Under the pieces are notes generated by a model that had not been told where the DNA came from, did not search any database, and worked only from the letters and a program-made list of their open reading frames with translations. The translations under genes and the position numbers were made by a program. Shown here one piece after another: positions 6,576 to 11,293 of a stretch of 11,293 nt of DNA (position 1 is the stretch's first letter; every line of letters starts with the position of its first letter). This stretch comes from an uncultured Caryophanales bacterium. Its GTDB lineage: Bacteria > Bacillota_I > Bacilli_A > Acholeplasmatales > Anaeroplasmataceae. The stretch lies in NCBI GenBank assembly GCA_937885165.1, contig CAKZZJ010000139.1:1-11293 (forward strand), given 5' to 3'.

Positions 6576-8012
6576 ATGAAAAAAATCAAATTATTAGGTT
6601 TTGGTGCTTTGGCACTAACAGGAGCTTTAAGTTTAGTTGCTTGTAATAGCAATGGTGATGAAGCTAAAACGACTACTACTCAAACTCCATCTACTGCTAC
6701 TAGCACTACAACATCTACAGCTACTACAACAAGCTCATCTTCTGATAAGAAGTTAGTATTTTGGCATGCAGCTGGTGATAAGAATCAAAAGATTATTGAA
6801 ACAGCAATCTCTAACTTCAAAGAAAAATATGGTTGGGATGTTGTTCAATCTTCACAAGGCGGATATGATGGATTATATAACGCTATTATCACTGGTCTTC
6901 AAGCAAATGACGTTCCTGATTTAGCAATGTGCTATTCAGATCATATCGCTACTTATTTATCAAGTGAAAAAGTAGCTGATTTAGCACCATATATTAATAG
7001 TACTGATACAATTGCTACACTTAGTGGTGGAAGTGAAACAATTGGTTATTCAGCAACTGAATTAGCTGACTTTGTTGAATCATTCTACGAAGAAGGTAAA
7101 GCTACTACTTATGGTGAATATCAATCTTATGGCTATAACGAAAATTCTATGTTGACTATGCCACTTTCTAAATCAACTGAAATAGTATATTATAACAATG
7201 ATGTTTTACAAGAATTAAATATCGCTGTACCTGAAACTTGGGATGATATTTGGGCAGCTTGTGCTATAATTAAAACTAAATATCCTAAATCTTTCCCACT
7301 ATGTTATGACTCTGAAGCTAACTGGTTCATCACAATGTGTGAACAAAATGGTTGGGGATATACATCTGCTAATGGTGATAATCATTATTTATTCAATACT
7401 ACAAACCATCAAAACTGGTTAAAAGAATTAAATGGATATTATGAAAAAGGATATGTAGCTACTCAAACTACATATGGTGCATATACTTCAGGTTTATTTA
7501 CTAAGGGTGCTGAAGGATGTACATTCTGTATCGGTTCTTCAGGTGGTGCATCTTACCAAGATCCAAAAGGCGAATTCAACTGGGGCGTTTGTCAAGTTCC
7601 TGCATCAGTAGTTAATGGTGAAAAAGTATATAAATCAATTTCTCAAGGTCCTTCAATCTTCGCATTTAACAATGGTGATGAAAGAGTTAAAATGACTTGG
7701 TTATTCATGAAAGAATTATTAGACCCTACTTTCCAGGCTAAATATTCAATTGAATCTGGTTATAATCCAGTTAGAAAATCTACTTATGAAATTGAAGATT
7801 TTAAAGATTTCTTATCTGATGAAGAAGATATTAAGGCTGCAGTTGTTAAAGTAGGTCAAACATTAATGGCTAACAATTCATTCTATGTTTCTCCAGCTTT
7901 CCCTGGTTCTGCAACAGCTCGTGTTAATGTTGGTTCAGCATTAGTATATGCATTAACTGGACAAAAGACTCCTGCAAAAGCTTTAAAGGATGCAATAGAC
8001 GCTATTGTTTAA
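6576..8012 (+). CDS. ugpB: UgpB-like substrate-binding lipoprotein
   Basis: 478 residues, the surface receptor of the importer (family 1 solute-binding protein). Seen: a signal peptide with lipobox LVAC (lipidated Cys23), a Thr/Ser-rich linker (about 32-57), then the binding fold from FWHAAG (62-67). Hallmarks are YYNNDVLQELNI with PETWDDIW (205-226). By eye alignment to E. coli UgpB, the ligand residues Y65, S144, S270, G307, Y346 and R397 match Y97, S200, S321 or S322, G358, Y396 and R449, while E89 is replaced by S121 (D122 adjacent). This points to a phosphorylated ligand, perhaps not glycerol-3-phosphate itself. The codons are strongly biased (GGT, CCA, ACT), which suggests high expression. 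The nearest Shine-Dalgarno (AAAGGA, 6554-6559) is an unusually long 16 bases before the start. Most likely partner: the two permeases just upstream. Confidence 0.93.
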   Translation: MKKIKLLGFGALALTGALSLVACNSNGDEAKTTTTQTPSTATSTTTSTATTTSSSSDKKLVFWHAAGDKNQKIIETAISNFKEKYGWDVVQSSQGGYDGLYNAIITGLQANDVPDLAMCYSDHIATYLSSEKVADLAPYINSTDTIATLSGGSETIGYSATELADFVESFYEEGKATTYGEYQSYGYNENSMLTMPLSKSTEIVYYNNDVLQELNIAVPETWDDIWAACAIIKTKYPKSFPLCYDSEANWFITMCEQNGWGYTSANGDNHYLFNTTNHQNWLKELNGYYEKGYVATQTTYGAYTSGLFTKGAEGCTFCIGSSGGASYQDPKGEFNWGVCQVPASVVNGEKVYKSISQGPSIFAFNNGDERVKMTWLFMKELLDPTFQAKYSIESGYNPVRKSTYEIEDFKDFLSDEEDIKAAVVKVGQTLMANNSFYVSPAFPGSATARVNVGSALVYALTGQKTPAKALKDAIDAIV

Positions 8013-8026
8013 TTTTTAATTAAATT

Positions 8027-9367
8027 ATGAAGAAAAAAATAATAACTTTAGGGCTTAGTTTATTATTTTTAAGTGGTTTAACTGCTTGTAATAGTAATGA
8101 AAGTTCAAGCACTTCACTTACTATCACAAGCGAAAACCCCAACACTACTACAACTACTACAACAAGTGTTGCAGAAATTAAGCCTTCTGAAAGTCTAAAA
8201 TTAACAACTACAGTTGATACTAGATCAAATTTTGTTGATGATGGTATCGGCTCTGCAACGTTAGTTTCTCCAACTGATGGTGATACTGCTACATTTTCTC
8301 TTACTACTAAATCAAGTGATAATGTAGAAACAGTTAGATTAAGATTTCAGGATATCGATACTCCTGAATCAACAGGTACTGTTGAAAAATGGGGTAAGGC
8401 AGCATCACTATTTACTGAAGAAAAATTAAAAGCAGCCACAAGTATTATTCTTGAAGCTCCAAGTGCTGGAGAAAAAGATTCTTATGGCGAAAGATATTTA
8501 GGTTGGGTTTGGTATAAGACTGATTCAATGACTGATTATGTTAATCTTAATCTTGAAGTTGTTGAAAATGGTTATTCTGAATCTAAAGCCACTGGTGGAC
8601 ATAAGTATGATTTAAACTTCTTACAGGCTCAAAATTATGCAAAGAATCATAATTTACACATCTGGAGTGAAGATGATGATCCATATTATAATGATAATCC
8701 AGTAGAGACTACTATTGCTGAATTAATAGCTGATTTAAGATCAGAAGATTCTAAATTTTATAATAAAGAAGCAAAAGTAGGCTCAAAAATAACGTTTAAT
8801 GCATATGTTAAATCTGTAACAGTTTCCTCATCAGGTACTTATACATATGTAGCAGAAGAATTACATGATGATGGAACTAAATCAACATTTAATTTATATG
8901 CTGGTTATAGTAGTGATACTATTAATAGTGTATTATATACAGGATATCTATACCACTTTGTAGGTACTGTACAGTTATATGGCTCAAGCTATCAAATAGC
9001 AATAGGTGGTACATATGTTGCACTAACTACAGGAGAAAAATATACTTATCGTTTACAAAAAGATTATTGGATGACATTCAATTCATCTAATGAAAATTTA
9101 TATAAGGCAAAAGAAACAAGTATTAGATCTAATGCTACAGTAACTGCTGTTAATGTAGAAGGGGACTATCTAGTAGTAACTGCTGATGTATTTAAAAAAT
9201 CTAGCAGTGAAACTACACAGACAGAATCTTATACATTCAAGGTTCCAAAACCAGCATCTTATGAAAAAATGGTTGTTGGTGCAACCTTCTCTGTAAGTGG
9301 TTACCAAAAAACAAAAGATTCTAAAGAAATTGAAGTTCTATCTTATAGTGAAATTTCTTTTAAATAG
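8027..9367 (+). CDS. Surface lipoprotein thermonuclease (staphylococcal-nuclease domain) with C-terminal OB-like regions
   Basis: 446 residues. Seen: a signal peptide with lipobox LTAC (Cys21), a Thr-rich linker (about 40-47), a staphylococcal-nuclease domain (about 75-216), and about 220 further residues. All key residues appear present: DGDT (84-87, matching calcium ligand D21), R106 (R35), DTPE (111-114, matching D40, T41 and E43) and R156 (R87; one extra residue, GER in place of GR). The domain ends in LHIWSEDD as in the Staphylococcus enzyme. It should cut DNA and RNA outside the cell with calcium, giving 3'-phosphorylated products. The rest (about 228-335 and 365-446) is beta-rich and resembles OB-type nucleic-acid-binding folds, a tentative call. 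The start follows the previous TAA by 14 bases with no Shine-Dalgarno visible, so expression may depend on coupling. Its place beside a Ugp-type importer matches Mycoplasma nuclease loci. Confidence 0.93.
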   Translation: MKKKIITLGLSLLFLSGLTACNSNESSSTSLTITSENPNTTTTTTTSVAEIKPSESLKLTTTVDTRSNFVDDGIGSATLVSPTDGDTATFSLTTKSSDNVETVRLRFQDIDTPESTGTVEKWGKAASLFTEEKLKAATSIILEAPSAGEKDSYGERYLGWVWYKTDSMTDYVNLNLEVVENGYSESKATGGHKYDLNFLQAQNYAKNHNLHIWSEDDDPYYNDNPVETTIAELIADLRSEDSKFYNKEAKVGSKITFNAYVKSVTVSSSGTYTYVAEELHDDGTKSTFNLYAGYSSDTINSVLYTGYLYHFVGTVQLYGSSYQIAIGGTYVALTTGEKYTYRLQKDYWMTFNSSNENLYKAKETSIRSNATVTAVNVEGDYLVVTADVFKKSSSETTQTESYTFKVPKPASYEKMVVGATFSVSGYQKTKDSKEIEVLSYSEISFK

Positions 9368-9372
9368 GGAGG
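9366..9372 (+). promoter_or_regulatory. Shine-Dalgarno site fused to the nuclease stop codon
   Basis: AGGGAGG begins within the TAG stop (9365-9367) of the nuclease gene and lies 6 bases before the ATG at 9379. It fixes the start of the last gene, whose reading frame runs off the window. Confidence 0.85.
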
Positions 9373-9378
9373 AAAAAA

Positions 9379-11293
9379 ATGAAAAAGAAATTCAAATTAT
9401 TGGTCGCACCTCTTGCGATTGGGCTTGGGTTTACTATTGTAGCATGTAGTAATAATGAAGGAACATCTACAACAACTACTGAAACACCAGCAACTACTAC
9501 TACAACTGTTACTCCAACTTCAACAGTTGACTATGATGCAGTATTACGTTCACTTGTAATTGATCAAAATGGTAAGACGGTATCAAGCGACTTTGTAGTT
9601 CCTTCATCTGTTCAAGATTATGATTTAACTTGGACTTCATCAAATGAACAAGTTGTTAAATTTGTTACAGGTACTGATGGAAAAATCACTGCCGGTGTAA
9701 TTATTCCAAATGAAGCAACTACAGTTACATTAACTGCTAAAGTAGCTGAAGGAAAAACAAAAGAATTCAAAGTAAAAGTTTTACCTGTTGATGCTTATTC
9801 ATTCCTAGATTATAGTTTCAAACTTGCTTCAGGCGTTTATGCAGAAGAAGAAGTTTCATTCACAACTACAACTACAATCAAGCATGAAAGTGTTGCACTT
9901 GAAACTGCTCAGGAATTTACAGCTAATGTATCATTCAGTTGTGAAAGTGATTTAATTACAGTTGATAATACTAATAAGAAATTTGTTATTGGTAAATCTG
10001 ATGATAAACAGACTGTAAAAGTTAGAGCAACTTTCACTTATGGTACTGGAGAAGATAATTCTACATTCAAAGATTATAATGTATTAGTATGGCATAAACT
10101 ATCTGCAGAAGAACAATTACATTATTTCTATGATGAAGTTGGCGATGCTAAACTTGATTTATATGGTTATGTAGCAGCAAAAGCAGGCTATAATGAATCA
10201 TATGGTAACGGCTATTTATTTTTAATGGATCAAACTAAGAAGGGTGGCTATTATGTATATCGTGCTGTAATTACAAAAGATAAATGGGATACAATTGAAG
10301 TTGGTACTAGAGTTCATATTTCTGGCGCTGCATCTACAAATTATGGCGGATTAATTGAAACTAATGGCTCTACACCATGTGAATTAGTGACTGATGATAC
10401 TAAACTTGCTCCACTTACTGCAGATGAACTTGCAGCATTAAAAGCAGGTACTCCAATCGATAATTTATTATTCTTTGATCAATTAAAATATCAAACTGGT
10501 AACATGGTTTCTCTAACTTCTTGGAAAGTTAAAGAAATAGGTAAAGCTACTGCTTCATCAGCAGGTGTTCTTGTTACTTTAACAAAAGATAATCTACCTG
10601 ATTATGGAATAACAGTTCAAGTTTCTAAATACGCTTTAGATTTAGGTACTGAGGCAGCAACTAAGGTTGCCGGAAGAGTTGAATCTCAAGAAATTAAAGT
10701 TGGCGATTATGTAAATGTTAAAGGTGTATTATATTGCTATAGTGAAGTTTATAACATCAACGCTGTAGCCGAAGATTGGATTACAAAAACAACAACTGAT
10801 AATGGTGCTTCAACTTCAGTTGCTAAGAACTTAATCGATGCAGAAAAAGTTATAAGCAAGAATATTCCTGAAGCTGTTACAGAAAATAAAGAAATTGATT
10901 TATCTACAATAACTTCAACTGGTGTTGAAATTACATTCTCATTAGACAAAACTTATAAAACTGCAGTTTTAGCAGATAATAAATTGACTTTCACACCAGA
11001 AACTGATGTTGAATTTGTTACTCTTAATGTTAAATTTACAGTAACTGATGAAACTTTAGGTACTTTAACATCTTCTGGTTATGTTTTAATTACTTCTAAG
11101 GTTTTATCACTTGATGAACAAGTTTCTGCTGATGTTTCAAAAGCATTTGGTGAAACACCAAGAGTTAAAACTGAAATTACTCTTCCTTCAGTTGGCTCTT
11201 TATATGGGACTCAATTTAGCAATTGGGAACTTGTAGAAGGTTCTAGTATCGCAACAATAGCTGATGGCGTATTAACTATTGATCCTACAACTA
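9379..11293 (+). CDS. Large modular surface lipoprotein with Ig-like and OB-like domains, truncated by window edge
   Basis: The frame is open from ATG 9379 to the right edge (638 complete codons). Seen: a signal peptide with lipobox IVAC (Cys23), a Thr-rich linker (about 29-49), an Ig-like module resembling the atrophied bacterial Ig family (51-136, with DLTWTSSNEQVV), a second probable Ig-like module (about 139-237), then a central part with two stretches resembling OB folds (about 257-340 and 372-468; VGTRVHISG and VGDYVNVKG are typical of such strands), and more Ig-like modules (about 485-572 and 575 onward). No catalytic motif is visible so far; proteins of this build may carry an enzyme domain at the C-terminus, beyond the edge. 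The position after the nuclease, the same lipoprotein style and the stop-fused ribosome site suggest a shared surface role, possibly holding nucleic acid. That role is inference. Confidence 0.88.
   Translation, partial: MKKKFKLLVAPLAIGLGFTIVACSNNEGTSTTTTETPATTTTTVTPTSTVDYDAVLRSLVIDQNGKTVSSDFVVPSSVQDYDLTWTSSNEQVVKFVTGTDGKITAGVIIPNEATTVTLTAKVAEGKTKEFKVKVLPVDAYSFLDYSFKLASGVYAEEEVSFTTTTTIKHESVALETAQEFTANVSFSCESDLITVDNTNKKFVIGKSDDKQTVKVRATFTYGTGEDNSTFKDYNVLVWHKLSAEEQLHYFYDEVGDAKLDLYGYVAAKAGYNESYGNGYLFLMDQTKKGGYYVYRAVITKDKWDTIEVGTRVHISGAASTNYGGLIETNGSTPCELVTDDTKLAPLTADELAALKAGTPIDNLLFFDQLKYQTGNMVSLTSWKVKEIGKATASSAGVLVTLTKDNLPDYGITVQVSKYALDLGTEAATKVAGRVESQEIKVGDYVNVKGVLYCYSEVYNINAVAEDWITKTTTDNGASTSVAKNLIDAEKVISKNIPEAVTENKEIDLSTITSTGVEITFSLDKTYKTAVLADNKLTFTPETDVEFVTLNVKFTVTDETLGTLTSSGYVLITSKVLSLDEQVSADVSKAFGETPRVKTEITLPSVGSLYGTQFSNWELVEGSSIATIADGVLTIDPTT

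Noticed and set aside
8143..8170. ACT/ACA repeat runs as a CRISPR or regulatory repeat array
   Set aside because: They encode the Thr-rich lipoprotein linkers in frame. There are no spaced, identical repeat units.

Overview
The window suggests a low-GC, Gram-positive-type bacterium near the Bacilli/Mollicutes border, such as an uncultured gut or animal-associated RF39-like or Acholeplasma-like lineage. From about position 1100 onward the DNA is roughly 30% GC in lines counted by hand. Proteins are AT-rich in codon choice, three lipoproteins have Mollicutes-style Thr-rich linkers, and Shine-Dalgarno sites are strong. Trp is written TGG, and TGA is used as a stop (ATPase gene, 4587-4589), so the code is the standard one and not the Mycoplasma code. 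This placement is an inference from style; there is no marker gene in the window.

Layout. 1-1065 (minus strand): the N-terminal part of a methyl-accepting chemotaxis protein running off the left edge, in DNA of clearly higher GC (27 of 60 bases in one counted line). 1066-1214: intergenic region with a rho-independent-type hairpin pointing right. 1215-11293 (plus strand): nine co-directional genes with gaps of 0-26 bases or short overlaps, apparently one operon that continues past the right edge. In order they are three membrane proteins of unknown family (122, 404 and 231 aa), a UgpC/MsmK-type ABC ATPase, two CUT1 permeases (UgpA-like, UgpE-like), a UgpB-like substrate-binding lipoprotein, a lipoprotein with an intact staphylococcal-nuclease domain plus C-terminal beta domains, and a large lipoprotein with Ig-like and probable OB-like modules (638 complete codons visible).

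How the genes may work together. The binding protein keeps, by eye alignment to E. coli UgpB, six of the seven residues reported to contact glycerol-3-phosphate, so a phosphorylated ligand is likely. The neighbouring surface nuclease keeps all the catalytic residues of staphylococcal nuclease, whose products are 3'-phosphorylated nucleotides. A surface nuclease next to a Ugp-type transporter recalls the Mycoplasma loci MG186-MG189, MPN133-MPN136 and mhp379. I propose an expanded extracellular nucleic-acid scavenging system: surface digestion, capture of phosphorylated fragments, ATP-driven import, and three uncharacterised membrane proteins as possible accessory parts. Substrate and accessory roles are inference.

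The left kilobase differs from the rest in composition and biology. It may be horizontally acquired, or the contig may be chimeric at about 1020-1140.
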